Positions 1-8,220 of a stretch of 44,162 nucleotides of DNA are shown here, one piece after another. Below the pieces are notes generated by a model. That model saw only the letters and a program-made list of their open reading frames with translations. It did no database searches and was not told where the DNA came from. The stretch is from an uncultured Chromatiaceae bacterium (GTDB lineage: Bacteria > Pseudomonadota > Gammaproteobacteria > Tenderiales > Tenderiaceae). The stretch spans positions 1 through 44,162 of the forward strand of contig CAMYNQ010000009.1 of assembly GCA_947259785.1 (NCBI GenBank), written 5' to 3'. The position numbers and the translations under genes were made by a program. How positions within the stretch are numbered: position 1 is the first letter of the stretch; every line of letters begins with the position of its first letter.

Positions 1-132
1 ATATAAATAAGTTTTATAACCAGATTCGGTTGCACTCAGGATTAAATTATCAATCACCCATGGATTTTGAGAAGGGTATAGCGTAGAAATATGGGGTGTC
101 CATTTTATCGGGGGAAGATCATACGCTTTAGC

Positions 133-384
133 ATGAACAATGAAAATAACTCAAACGTAGTCAGTGTGACACCAATCAACCCTATATGGCGAATCCTTTT
201 TGGACCACTAAAGTTTGTATTTAATAATGACAAACCTGAACTAACAGAAATCCGTGGCTTAATCGAGCCAAGAGAGCATAAAAAGAATGGAAAATACAAA
301 GAGTATGTTGGCAATTTCAAACTAGACACACCACTAGATCTTAGCAAGATCGTTTCACCAACCTCAGCAGATGTATATAGGTGA
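133..384 (+). CDS. hypothetical protein, 83 aa
   Basis: I do not recognise this small protein. It is soluble-looking, rich in Asn, Lys and Pro, with no clear signal peptide or membrane segment. The frame is open from an ATG at 91, but the ATG at 133 gives a more natural N-terminus (MNNENNSN). Neither start has a convincing Shine-Dalgarno. Its stop overlaps the GTG at 381 and lies 6 nt before the ATG at 390 of the dehydrogenase gene, so the two are probably cotranscribed and coupled. That context is the main support for it being real. Confidence 0.45.
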   Translation: MNNENNSNVVSVTPINPIWRILFGPLKFVFNNDKPELTEIRGLIEPREHKKNGKYKEYVGNFKLDTPLDLSKIVSPTSADVYR

Positions 385-389
385 TCAAA

Positions 390-1121
390 ATGACTGATAA
401 CAAAAAGACTGTTCTTGTAACAGGTGGTACACGCGGTATAGGCAGAGCCCTTGTTGAGCATTACATCAAAAAAGGCTGGTCAGTCATATCTACAGGACGT
501 AGTGAAGAGGCAGTCAAAACTGCTCAAGAAGCACTACCAGATATCAAGTGGATTGCTTGTGACATGGCAAGGCCCTCCCAGCGAGCTGAATTCAGAAAGC
601 AAATGAATGGAGTGCCACTTGACTTAATCATTCACAACGCAGGAATACAGCAGGCACGCGATTACTTCACGCCTGCAGATGAAGCCTACAGTGTCACAGA
701 GGAAACAGAAATCAACTTCCTTGCGCCAGTTGATTTAACACGCTCACTTATGGACAACGTCAGAAATGCAGGTGGGCATGTCGTTTATATAACATCAGGA
801 CTGGCAATAGCCCCGAAACAATCCTCCCCTATTTATTGCGCGAATAAAGCAGGCCTTAGAACATTTGTTAAATCACTACGCCAGCAGTCCATCATGCATG
901 AGAGTGGTGTATTAATTACAGAAGTCATAATGGCACTAGTCGACACCGATATGACCCGAGGCCGAGGAAAAGGAAAGATCTCCGCAGACGAAGCTGCGCG
1001 ACAAGTCACAGATGGCATAGAAAAACGCTGTGAAGAGATTCACATTGGAAAAGTAAAAGGACTCATGTTCCTTAGAAAGTTGATGCCTAACTTGGCAGAA
1101 AAGCTACTCATCAAATTGTAG
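390..1121 (+). CDS. SDR-family NAD(P)-dependent oxidoreductase (DltE-like)
   Basis: A 243-aa classical short-chain dehydrogenase/reductase. Visible motifs are the glycine-rich cofactor loop TGGTRGIG (about residues 11-18), NAG near residue 83 and the catalytic YCANK (Tyr about 148, Lys about 152). The C-terminal stretch GRGKGKISADEAARQ resembles the DltE branch of cytoplasmic SDRs. The substrate cannot be read from sequence. An upstream GTG at 381 is in frame, but AGGTGA sits 5 nt before the ATG at 390, so that start is preferred. The gene follows a small hypothetical with a few-base gap and precedes a DedA-like gene by 18 nt, forming a likely three-gene operon. Confidence 0.9.
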   Translation: MTDNKKTVLVTGGTRGIGRALVEHYIKKGWSVISTGRSEEAVKTAQEALPDIKWIACDMARPSQRAEFRKQMNGVPLDLIIHNAGIQQARDYFTPADEAYSVTEETEINFLAPVDLTRSLMDNVRNAGGHVVYITSGLAIAPKQSSPIYCANKAGLRTFVKSLRQQSIMHESGVLITEVIMALVDTDMTRGRGKGKISADEAARQVTDGIEKRCEEIHIGKVKGLMFLRKLMPNLAEKLLIKL

Positions 1122-1139
1122 TAAAAGGCGGTAATACTG

Positions 1140-1709
1140 ATGAAGCGTTCATTGGGAAGAAGAATAATGGATTGGCTGGTACTTCATGGCCGACGACGTT
1201 ATAGCATATTTGCACTGTCTGGTGTTTCGGTCGGTGATTTTTTTGTCCCGGCCCTGCCAACTCAAACTTCCGTAATGGCTCTGGCTCTGTTACAGCCTAA
1301 AAGAGCACTATTGATTGTTGCATCATTTTCATTAGCAGCGGTAGTAGGTGCTGCAATTTTAGCAACACTACTTTTGAGCGTAGAGTCATATATCTCCTCC
1401 GTTCAACCTGCCACAACAAGTGAGATATATGAAGAGTGGCTGTGGATACAGGAGTTTATTAAAAACTATGGACTGTGGGGTCTACTCGCTTTTTCAATGC
1501 TCCCCACACCGCCAAGACTGATGATTGCAACAACCGTACTTGCTGGATTTGCATTCCCGCTAATCCTGGCAACAGTATTTTTAGGAAAGGTTATTTGGTT
1601 CGGGACTGTCGTCACATTATTACGCCATGCGCCCGACTTACTAACAAAAGCACCCTTTATTGGAAAACGAATCCAATCCCTTCGGGAAAGGTATTCGGAT
1701 AAAAATTAA
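1140..1709 (+). CDS. DedA/VTT-domain-like inner membrane protein (YqaA-like)
   Basis: A 189-aa membrane protein with about four hydrophobic segments. An N-terminal stretch ending PALPTQTSVMALALLQPKRA and a later FSMLPTPPRLMIATTVLAG match the paired re-entrant proline-rich segments of DedA/VTT (SNARE-associated) proteins. Members of that superfamily act in lipid translocation and membrane-potential homeostasis; the specific role here is unknown. Start ATG at 1140 has AAGGCGG about 9 nt upstream. It sits 18 nt after the dehydrogenase. The protein is short, and the match to YqaA-type members is by pattern, not alignment. Confidence 0.7.
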   Translation: MKRSLGRRIMDWLVLHGRRRYSIFALSGVSVGDFFVPALPTQTSVMALALLQPKRALLIVASFSLAAVVGAAILATLLLSVESYISSVQPATTSEIYEEWLWIQEFIKNYGLWGLLAFSMLPTPPRLMIATTVLAGFAFPLILATVFLGKVIWFGTVVTLLRHAPDLLTKAPFIGKRIQSLRERYSDKN

Positions 1710-1860
1710 GCCAACAATCGGCATCACGGAATTTTTTCTTAAATATGGGATATGTAAGCATATATGGACAGTGAAATGGATAAAAGTGAATCTGCTGAGC
1801 CTCTATATCGTTATGTGTTCAACATGCCTCATAAAGAGGCTATTCACCTAGGAATCAAAG

Positions 1861-1873
1861 GGTCAGAGTCATT
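1861..1873 (+). repeat. 13-bp direct repeat, left copy (block boundary)
   Basis: GGTCAGAGTCATT occurs here and again at 9096-9108, in the same orientation. The two copies lie just outside the outermost features of the ICE-like block (terminator at 1935, leader element near 8944). They could be attachment-site or deletion scars, or fragments of a dispersed REP-type repeat, which often carries GGTCAGAGT sequences in proteobacteria. Confidence 0.4.
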
Positions 1874-1934
1874 GAAATAGGAGATTGCTTCCTTGTTTCT
1901 CCCCGCAATGACAGCTCTTGGCTAGCTGAAGAAG

Positions 1935-1968
1935 TTAAAAAAACCGCCAGACAAAAGCCCGGCGGTTT
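1935..1968 (-). terminator. Rho-independent terminator after the helicase gene
   Basis: Read on the minus strand there is an 8-bp perfect stem AAACCGCC/GGCGGTTT (1961-1968 with 1941-1948). It extends by four more pairs including two G-U wobbles to a TTTT loop and is followed by a T-rich tract at 1940-1935. It lies 11 nt past the helicase stop codon and should end the minus-strand transcription unit. Confidence 0.85.
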
Positions 1969-1978
1969 ACACATCACA

Positions 1979-4291
1979 TCAATTGATCAACTGCTTGGCC
2001 AAAGCCACTTCAATCGAATCACCATCCTGGTTCAATACATCCAAACCCGTATCCGGCATATCTCCCGAAGTAGACTGACTGACGGATATTTTCTTTGCCA
2101 TCAGCGACAGGCACGCCATTTGTGCCGAGCCGCTGTAGCCGAGAAAGTAGACATCCACAGCCTCTTTTTGGCCAATGCGCCATGAGCGTCGGGCTGCTTG
2201 TTGCAACGTATACACGTTATAGCCCGATTGCATAAACACGATGGTCGGAAAGTCCAACAGATCAAGACCTGTTTTAACCAACTCGGGATTGGTGATGATG
2301 ACATCCACCCCGCGTTCGACTTGGTCGCAGATCCAATCTTCCCGTTTGCATGTGTCTACACTCGCTCGTAGTACCGCAGCTTTGAAGCCTTCAGCCTCCA
2401 ACAGATTTTTCAATCTGGCGGTGGTATCACGCTTGCCAGTATAAGTCGTATAGACCAATACACGGCGGCCACGGCTTTTTTCAGCCTTACATAGTTGAAT
2501 AAGCTCCGCCTCTTTGGGAGACGGTTCATCGCCTATGATGGTGGGTATGAATGCCAACAACTGACGACTGCGCGGATGCTTCACCACTTCCTCGCGGAAG
2601 CAGGTATCCGGCCACGCCAACAGGCAGTTCAGTACTACACCCAACAGACTGTTATCACCGCTGCGTAACGCTTTTTTCAACGCATCGGTTAAGGTTGCTT
2701 CCAGTGCCATGTAGCGTTCGGCCTGTTCCGGTTCCATCTCGACTTCCGTGAAGTGCTCGTTGTAAGGCGGTAACACGTTGTCACCGATATCCTTGAGTTT
2801 CAGGAAAGCCGTAAAGGGTAGAACATACCTGGCTACACCCAATGGGCCAAAGCCCGGTGCTTTCTGGGTTCTCACTGTAATACTCTTACCGCGAGCAGTA
2901 CGGTGGTTCTTGGCGTCGGTCTCCTTATAAATATCTTTCAGGATTCCGTGTTGGCGCATAAACGCCATTGCTGCTGAACCCAGGCTGCCGCTATTGAGGT
3001 TGTAACGAAAACCATCTTCAATCATTCGTCGTGGCATGATTCGCCACAACAGAAAGAAGAGGTCGTCCGCATAGCCGCCCATGAGCGTTCCGGTCAGGAG
3101 TAACACTTTGCGTACTTTATTGGCCAACACACCCATGGCCTGGCCTTGGGCAGAGTTGTCGTTTTTGTACTCGTGACCTTCATCGACGATTAGTAGATCG
3201 AAGTAGCCATCGGGCAGGTAACGCTTGATGAACTCGGTGGGCTGATAACCGCCTTGCCCAAACGAGATTTCAAGCGATGCCATAGCCCGTTCCATGCGAG
3301 TGGCTTGCCTGTCGGTAAAGACTAGCTCTCCCTCATCATCCATCAGATTGATGAACTCATAGAGATTGTCTTCCAGCATCCCAGAGAGTAACTCTTCTCC
3401 GAAACTCCCGATCAGACGATCCGCTGTCTTCTTACCAATAGTCGGTAATTGACACATCGTATTAACTAGCAGCTCCCGACGGGACTTCTGCTTGTTACCG
3501 GGCCGGATCAACGTCCACAGTGGTTCGCTACAACATTCGCACCACTGCTGACGCACCGAACCATGGCCAAACAGCAAGGGCGTTAGTGAATTGCCTTCGC
3601 TGTCTTTGACGATGGTACCGCACCGGGGGCAACTGACCAGCTCCTCGGTTTCGACGATGGTGGCGGAACGCTCGTTACCGGATTCGATAGGTATACGGGT
3701 GTGCACCTTACGAACGGCAAAGGCGGGTTTCCAGTGGGAACCCATGCGCATCCGCACCCGACCGAGTATGAAGAACTCCGGTGAATCGGACTCCTTGCAC
3801 CTAAGTGCTGCTCTGAGTTGGAGCAGCTTGCACAGGGTGTCCGGGCCGTTGAGTACCCAGACTCGGGCATTGGGAACCGTCTCCAGGATCTCCCGCCGCC
3901 ACTTATAGACCAAATGGGGTGGTGAAATGACCAAAGAACGTTGGTAGCCCTCCGCATACATGACTGCCGCTGTAGCGATAGCCATCATGGTTTTGCCGGT
4001 ACCCATCTCAGCGTTGATGATGGCGGCTTTTTCCGCCTCATCGACCAGCAAACGGGTCACGGCTTGGACAACATCGCGTTGGGCATCGAACGGATCTCGC
4101 TTGAGACCATCCATGACCAGCTCCCGATGGGTATTGGGGATGCCGTCGTAGATCGGCGGGTTTTGATGTGAGACCGCCGTTAACAGATCGTCACCAAACT
4201 CGGTAACGAACTGGGAAAGCGGGATGACACTGGGATTTTCTAGCTCCGCATCGGTTTCATCGATTTGGATTGCTTCTGCAACTGCATTCAT
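1979..4291 (-). CDS. SNF2/DEAD-like helicase of ICE cargo type
   Basis: A 770-aa superfamily 2 helicase. Visible motifs are Walker A EMGTGKT (about residues 96-101), a DEGH Walker B box (about 369), LLLTGTLMGG as motif III, and the C-terminal helicase motif QAARRSWRIGQ (about 702) typical of SNF2 proteins. Two CxxC-type pairs (CPRCG about 222, CECC about 252) suggest a zinc-binding insertion between the ATPase motifs. The frame is open 15 codons further, but AAGGAGA lies 9-10 nt before the ATG at 4291, so that start is chosen. It is the last gene of its minus-strand unit, preceded by an attenuator-like leader. The DNA substrate is unknown; helicases of this sort accompany the DUF6094-type methylase in ICE backbones. 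Confidence 0.9.
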   Translation of the reverse strand: MNAVAEAIQIDETDAELENPSVIPLSQFVTEFGDDLLTAVSHQNPPIYDGIPNTHRELVMDGLKRDPFDAQRDVVQAVTRLLVDEAEKAAIINAEMGTGKTMMAIATAAVMYAEGYQRSLVISPPHLVYKWRREILETVPNARVWVLNGPDTLCKLLQLRAALRCKESDSPEFFILGRVRMRMGSHWKPAFAVRKVHTRIPIESGNERSATIVETEELVSCPRCGTIVKDSEGNSLTPLLFGHGSVRQQWCECCSEPLWTLIRPGNKQKSRRELLVNTMCQLPTIGKKTADRLIGSFGEELLSGMLEDNLYEFINLMDDEGELVFTDRQATRMERAMASLEISFGQGGYQPTEFIKRYLPDGYFDLLIVDEGHEYKNDNSAQGQAMGVLANKVRKVLLLTGTLMGGYADDLFFLLWRIMPRRMIEDGFRYNLNSGSLGSAAMAFMRQHGILKDIYKETDAKNHRTARGKSITVRTQKAPGFGPLGVARYVLPFTAFLKLKDIGDNVLPPYNEHFTEVEMEPEQAERYMALEATLTDALKKALRSGDNSLLGVVLNCLLAWPDTCFREEVVKHPRSRQLLAFIPTIIGDEPSPKEAELIQLCKAEKSRGRRVLVYTTYTGKRDTTARLKNLLEAEGFKAAVLRASVDTCKREDWICDQVERGVDVIITNPELVKTGLDLLDFPTIVFMQSGYNVYTLQQAARRSWRIGQKEAVDVYFLGYSGSAQMACLSLMAKKISVSQSTSGDMPDTGLDVLNQDGDSIEVALAKQLIN

Positions 4292-4311
4292 GACTGCCGT
4301 CTCCTTTGATT

Positions 4312-4362
4312 GAAAAAAAGAAAAGGGCAGTCCCACCAGGGGGAAACTGCCCCTGTAGTGGG
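4312..4362 (-). promoter_or_regulatory. leader hairpin U1 with terminator-like alternative fold
   Basis: In the transcript direction, CCCAC/GTGGG enclosing CAGGGG/CCCCTG can form a first hairpin. The competing GGGCAGT (4352-4346) with ACTGCCC (4331-4325) is followed by a U-rich run at 4324-4312. The two folds share bases, which is the geometry of a transcription attenuator. It ends about 20 nt before the helicase start and is the only one of the six leaders with a U tract. Confidence 0.5.
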
Positions 4363-4395
4363 TTGAAGTGATGTGCTCTATTAGCGCACGGTTAT

Positions 4396-4743
4396 TTAAA
4401 GCGTTTGCTCTCTTACATGTTTGCCGTTTTCAAAACGGTGGCTGACACACTTGTTTCCAACATTTCTCACGCCATCCATGATGACTTCGCTGGTCATTTG
4501 CTCGGGAACATTGATACGCTGGTGCGCCAGTTCGAACAGATAGCCCTCGATATCTTTTGGATGCGTAATATGTTGCTCCAGATTGTTGAAAAGGAAGTGC
4601 TCCTCTTCATCCTCTGTGTCTCCCTCTGGCGGAGAGTTGATTTTGGTAATGGTCATGAAATAGCCCTGTAGCGGGCGATCCCATCCCATGGTGACCACAA
4701 TCTCATCGCTGCCGTGTCGGGTAGTGAAGGTATGTACTGACAT
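4396..4743 (-). CDS. hypothetical ICE-associated protein, 115 aa
   Basis: A small acidic, soluble protein with no signal peptide and no family I can name. It has a strongly acidic central stretch (EGDTEDEEEH) and a conserved-looking N-terminus with beta character. The ATG at 4743 has AAGGAGA upstream and a hairpin leader before it. It lies between the methylase and helicase genes of the same minus-strand unit, so a role in the same element is likely, but no function can be assigned. Confidence 0.75.
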   Translation of the reverse strand: MSVHTFTTRHGSDEIVVTMGWDRPLQGYFMTITKINSPPEGDTEDEEEHFLFNNLEQHITHPKDIEGYLFELAHQRINVPEQMTSEVIMDGVRNVGNKCVSHRFENGKHVREQTL

Positions 4744-4768
4744 CTGATTCTCCTTGGTAAATGGTAAT

Positions 4769-4817
4769 GGGAGAAACAGGTGCTCCCAGGCGGGAGAGCT
4801 GTTCTCCCGCAGGGGTG
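4769..4817 (-). promoter_or_regulatory. leader hairpin U2
   Basis: Perfect 8-bp stem GCGGGAGA/TCTCCCGC (4790-4797 with 4803-4810). An alternative pairing joins GGGAGAAACAG (4769-4779) to CTGTTCTCCC (4799-4808). It lies 25 nt before the start at 4743 and belongs to the six-member family in this block. Confidence 0.55.
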
Positions 4818-4827
4818 AGTGAAGTAA

Positions 4828-5940
4828 CTACCTGATCTCAACCACGCGTGCATAGTCAGGGCCAGGGGTGAAGTCGATAGCGCGTATGACGGGCACAAAG
4901 CGGTCGGTCAGTACCGTGGTGGAGGTGAGGCGGTTATCCTCGTCTATCTCCTGGGTCACTGATCTGACTTTCTCTTTGTGTGTACCGCCTTTGATTAGAA
5001 ACTGCTGCCCACTCTGAGAGCGAACCACGCCAGAGACTTGCCCGGCAGCTAAGGCCATGGCGAGATGCCAGTTGGACATGGCTCGTAACGGTCGGCGCGA
5101 TGTTTCCAACGCCAGCGAGCGGAATTTAAGATCAAACTGATCCCATAAACAGGGGTTGCGTTGGATCTCATCCGCCAGCTGATTGCTGTCGAGTTTTACG
5201 TAGTTGAATTTGACATCGTTGCCCAGTGAGGCGGGTACGACATAGGGTTCCGCTGACCAGCTTTCCGGCAGTGTCTCCGGCTCCAATTCACCGTTGACCA
5301 TCGCCAGTAGCCGCTCTTTAGCGCCCGAGTTGTCATGCCTTGCCTCTTTGGTACGACGACGCACACCAAACAGCACGAGCTGTTTGAATTGTTGCTCTGG
5401 TGCCTTGAATACCTCGATGCGGTGAAAGTGGTTACTGATCCAACCCACCAACTCCTTATCCAGGGTATAGCGGGGGATAATCAGCACCATTACACCGTTG
5501 AACTGCAACGAAGACACTGTGAGGTTGTAGAACAGCTTTTCCAACCGCTTGCGACCCTTGCCGCCGAATCGATCACCGGTACTGCCTTTGTCAGACACCA
5601 GATCACCATAAGGCGGATTGAGCCACAGCAGACCAAACTGCCGTTGGCCGAGCACACAGTCCTGCATATCGCCATGAATACAGCGATCCAGAATCTGCTT
5701 GGCGTGCCAGGCACGTTCGCGGTCGTATTCCACACCGAAGGCCTCGGTTTGCTCTGCTCCCAAGTGGTGTTTGCATTCGGCCAGGGCCGTGCCTTCACCC
5801 GCACAGGGATCGAGAATACGAAGCTGCCCAGCCTTGGGTGGTGTCAGTGCAGACAGCACCCGAGACAGGGTGTCGGCATCGGTAGGGAAGTAGCCGTTCT
5901 TAATAAAATTACGCGCTAGGCGCTGAAACATTAAAGCCAT
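4828..5940 (-). CDS. DUF6094-type class I SAM-dependent (N6-adenine-like) DNA methylase
   Basis: A 370-aa Rossmann-fold methyltransferase. The SAM loop DPCAGEGTA lies at about residues 43-51, and LNPPYG (about 108) is the NPPY motif IV of amino-methyltransferases acting on adenine or cytosine in DNA. The C-terminal half has no motif I recognise. Proteins of this type are standard in PFGI-1/ICE-like islands. No restriction subunit is adjacent, so it would be a solitary methylase, probably for modification or antirestriction. The ATG at 5940 has TTAAGGAGAT upstream. It shares a minus-strand unit with the genes on both sides. Confidence 0.82.
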   Translation of the reverse strand: MALMFQRLARNFIKNGYFPTDADTLSRVLSALTPPKAGQLRILDPCAGEGTALAECKHHLGAEQTEAFGVEYDRERAWHAKQILDRCIHGDMQDCVLGQRQFGLLWLNPPYGDLVSDKGSTGDRFGGKGRKRLEKLFYNLTVSSLQFNGVMVLIIPRYTLDKELVGWISNHFHRIEVFKAPEQQFKQLVLFGVRRRTKEARHDNSGAKERLLAMVNGELEPETLPESWSAEPYVVPASLGNDVKFNYVKLDSNQLADEIQRNPCLWDQFDLKFRSLALETSRRPLRAMSNWHLAMALAAGQVSGVVRSQSGQQFLIKGGTHKEKVRSVTQEIDEDNRLTSTTVLTDRFVPVIRAIDFTPGPDYARVVEIR

Positions 5941-5968
5941 GGTGTATCTCCTTAAAGTGAAAGAATCA

Positions 5969-6016
5969 CCGGGGGAGACACCGCCCCGAGTGGGGAGAGG
6001 TTCTCCCCGGTAGGGT
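5969..6016 (-). promoter_or_regulatory. leader hairpin U3
   Basis: GGGGAGA (5992-5998) pairs with TCTCCCC (6002-6008) as a tight stem. CCGGGGGAGACACC (5969-5982) can instead pair with GGTTCTCCCCGG (5999-6010). It lies 28 nt before the methylase start and ends in the family signature CCCCGGTAGGGTT on the plus strand. Confidence 0.55.
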
Positions 6017-6024
6017 TTTACGAT

Positions 6025-6519
6025 TTAAGCGGCAATCACATCGCCCAACATGCGACGGGGCACGCGATAGCGCAGCCCAGCATAAACACCCAATAAGGGC
6101 TTGGTTGATGTAATCACCACCCAAGGGATGGACGCATTGAGCAGGCCGACCTTCTGACCAATCTGCACTTTGCGGTTACGGCGTTGATGATAAGCCCGGA
6201 CTTCCTCCCGCCACTTTTCATTGGCGACGGGTGCCATATCCAGGTACTTGAGCGGGCAGGAGAACTGATAAGGAAACATGCTCTCAGTCATGTCCTTATA
6301 GCCCCAACCACAGTCTTTAGAACTACGCAGCAGGTAACAGACAATAAAACGCTCTTGCCGGTTATCCTGTTTGTAGGTGATTTGATTCACGGCCCACAGC
6401 ACATTGCCGCGAACACAGTGAGCAATCGTCTCCCAACGACGTTTGTCGTTTTCCTCTTTAGAGACCAATTTACGGACGATATCGGCCTTGGAAGCGCCTT
6501 GAGTAAATAACCAACCCAT
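6025..6519 (-). CDS. ICE-associated protein, DUF6927-like, 164 aa
   Basis: A soluble basic protein of unknown function. It starts MGWLFTQGASKADIV and keeps several aromatic residues and Cys (e.g. CYLLRSSKDCGWGYKDM). It resembles the small DUF6927-type proteins seen beside DUF6094 methylases in proteobacterial ICEs; the family name is from memory, not a search. The frame is open for 20 more codons, but CGAGGAGAAA lies just before the ATG at 6519, so that start is used. It is the first gene of the unit that ends with the helicase. Confidence 0.75.
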   Translation of the reverse strand: MGWLFTQGASKADIVRKLVSKEENDKRRWETIAHCVRGNVLWAVNQITYKQDNRQERFIVCYLLRSSKDCGWGYKDMTESMFPYQFSCPLKYLDMAPVANEKWREEVRAYHQRRNRKVQIGQKVGLLNASIPWVVITSTKPLLGVYAGLRYRVPRRMLGDVIAA

Positions 6520-6552
6520 GGTGTTTCTCCTCGTTTTTAAAAGTGAATAAAC

Positions 6553-6596
6553 GCGAGGAACAATGACCCTGAAGGGCATGAATTACCCCGCAGGTG
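6553..6596 (-). promoter_or_regulatory. leader hairpin U4 (degenerate copy)
   Basis: Weakest member of the leader family. It has an inner CCCT/AGGG hairpin plus an outer GCGAGGAACAAT that can pair imperfectly with ATTACCCCGC. It lies 33 nt before the start at 6519 and directly downstream, in the transcript sense, of the two-hairpin element at 6640-6710. Confidence 0.45.
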
Positions 6597-6639
6597 GATG
6601 GATGAGTAGAATAAGAACCGACGACCTGAAGATCGTTGC

Positions 6640-6710
6640 GCCTGTTACACGGTTCGAAGAGACGCTGGGGCGCTGGCAGAGCCAGCAACGGTTCCACTGA
6701 CAAACAGTGG
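6640..6710 (-). promoter_or_regulatory. two-hairpin leader/promoter element, copy 1
   Basis: Two adjacent perfect stems: GCTGGC-AGA-GCCAGC (6672-6686) and CCACTG-ACAAA-CAGTGG (6694-6710), plus conserved flanks CACGGTTC and GGGGCGCT. The second copy at 8882-8944 keeps the layout but changes stem bases on both sides (GTTGGC/GCCAAC), so pairing is preserved. It lies between the divergent SRAP gene and the 6519 gene. Confidence 0.55.
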
Positions 6711-6796
6711 CACGGTAAAGCCTGACAGTAACCAGTGGCTGATGGTCAGGGCAATGGGAAAAGATTTTTGCTAGGAAAAATTAAGGGGAGGGTGCA

Positions 6797-7486
6797 ATGT
6801 GTGGCCGCTATAACGTGATCGATGATCCCGCCGTTCATGAGCTATGCCGCCAGGTGGGTATCGATACCAGCAACTGGCAGGTCCGCTTTAACGATGACAT
6901 CGTGCCTACTTCCGTTATCTCGATTATCCGAGAGGATGAGCAGCAACGGCGTATTGATGATGCGATCTGGTGGTTGTTGCTGGAATGTACCGATACCGGC
7001 TGGAAACCCAATAGCCGTTATGCCACTTTCAATACCCGTTACGACAAGCTGAATCGTCCAAGATCGGTGGGGTACACGCCGTTTCGGCAGTCGCGCTGTA
7101 TCATTCCAGCTTCGGGGTTTGTCGAAGGCTTGGAAGGTACGAAGAGTTATTACTTGTTAGAGGCAGCTAATGAGGCCATCGCCTTTGGCGGCCTGTATCG
7201 TACCTGGGTGCATGATGCCACGGGGGAGATGGTGCATTCTGCTTCAATCATCACGCTACCGCCACATCCCAAATTCAAGGGTATCCACGAAAAGGCTTTT
7301 CCCATGATGCTGGATGCCAGTAATCAGGAAATGATAGATCAATGGCTGTCGCCCCATATGCGGGATGTTAGTGGTTTTGAGGATCTGCTGGAACCAAACT
7401 TGGTTACGCCGCTAAGGGCAACGCCCATCGACCGGCCCTCGAAAAAGAACCCAACCGGGGAAGCATTCGCTATCGCAGCAGATTAA
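6797..7486 (+). CDS. SRAP-domain protein (YedK/HMCES-like abasic-site protein)
   Basis: A 229-aa SOS response-associated peptidase family protein. It begins Met-Cys, giving the catalytic Cys2 that forms a covalent link with abasic sites in single-stranded DNA. It keeps the Asn of FNTRYDK (about residue 78), a Glu in SGFVEG (about 109) and the His of HEKAFPMML (about 164), close to the usual HxRMPxIL. The length is normal for the family. It is the only plus-strand gene of the ICE-like block and the only one without the hairpin leader; GGGGAGG lies just before the start. A role in protecting single-stranded element DNA is plausible but inferred. Confidence 0.92.
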   Translation: MCGRYNVIDDPAVHELCRQVGIDTSNWQVRFNDDIVPTSVISIIREDEQQRRIDDAIWWLLLECTDTGWKPNSRYATFNTRYDKLNRPRSVGYTPFRQSRCIIPASGFVEGLEGTKSYYLLEAANEAIAFGGLYRTWVHDATGEMVHSASIITLPPHPKFKGIHEKAFPMMLDASNQEMIDQWLSPHMRDVSGFEDLLEPNLVTPLRATPIDRPSKKNPTGEAFAIAAD

Positions 7487-7519
7487 GTGAAAAGCCCCCA
7501 AGAATGAGGGCTATCACGG

Positions 7520-8143
7520 TTAATTAAGACAAAGCACACCGTCTCGAATCAAGGTGCTGATCTCATCCTCAACTTCCTCGCTCAGGCTTAGATCAATCAA
7601 GGCACCGTTAACACCGATGCCGTTGAAGTCTTTGATCCATTCCCGCTCGTAGAAGCGTTTGATGATGGTTTCAGCCCAGTGATCCAGCAGTGGCAAATGG
7701 CAGATTGCCTTGGTTAAGTGCCAGATGCGTGACTGAGATACCGTACTGACCGACGCTGTATCCACCATACGAGAGATGGCAATGGTGCGGCGGTTAGCTA
7801 GATCGGGATCAGTCACCAGTCGATCAAACACCCACAAATGCGCCATGTCGCCGCCAAAGACATTGCTGGCAGGCATACGGCCCGAGTGGTGGTTTAGCCG
7901 TTTGGATTCACCAATCTGTACCAGTTTACGCAGTGGCTCACCGCTGCCGCGTTTGCCGGTGGTTAGAAAAAAGCTATTGATGCCACCTTCCTCATTGGCG
8001 AGGGAAATACCGGCCAAAAACTCTTGAATGGCGGTATCCCGGCCCCAAAGGGAAAGGAATAACAGCTTGTCATACGCATCCACCAGCGCCGCATCGGCAT
8101 AGAGGTCGGGGATAGCGTCGATTTGCATGAGCGCTTGGTTCAT
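7520..8143 (-). CDS. hypothetical ICE-associated protein, 207 aa
   Basis: A soluble protein I cannot assign. The N-terminal region is acidic and helical (IDAIPDLYADAALVDAYDKL), and the remainder shows mixed alpha/beta character without a catalytic motif I recognise. The frame is open 34 codons further, but TAAGGAGAC lies before the ATG at 8143 and the extension overlaps the leader hairpin and the upstream gene, so 8143 is used. It follows the DUF3275 gene by about 77 nt and is convergent with the SRAP gene. Confidence 0.75.
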   Translation of the reverse strand: MNQALMQIDAIPDLYADAALVDAYDKLLFLSLWGRDTAIQEFLAGISLANEEGGINSFFLTTGKRGSGEPLRKLVQIGESKRLNHHSGRMPASNVFGGDMAHLWVFDRLVTDPDLANRRTIAISRMVDTASVSTVSQSRIWHLTKAICHLPLLDHWAETIIKRFYEREWIKDFNGIGVNGALIDLSLSEEVEDEISTLIRDGVLCLN

Positions 8144-8160
8144 ATAAGTCTCCTTATAAA

Positions 8161-8204
8161 GCGGGAGACAGCGCCCGGCGGGGCGCATGTCCCCGGCTGG
8201 GTTG
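8161..8204 (-). promoter_or_regulatory. leader hairpin U5
   Basis: GGGG and CCCC pair around GCGCATGT, and GCGGGAGACA at one edge can pair with TGTCCCCGGC at the other. It ends in CCCCGGCTGGGTT on the plus strand, the family signature. It lies only 17 nt before the start at 8143, the closest spacing of the six. Confidence 0.55.
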
Positions 8205-8220
8205 ATTGAGAAGAAGTGTC

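Noticed and set aside
1660-1851. 63-codon frame overlapping the DedA-like gene end
   Set aside because: It overlaps the real gene in another frame, lacks a ribosome site and has no recognisable protein features.
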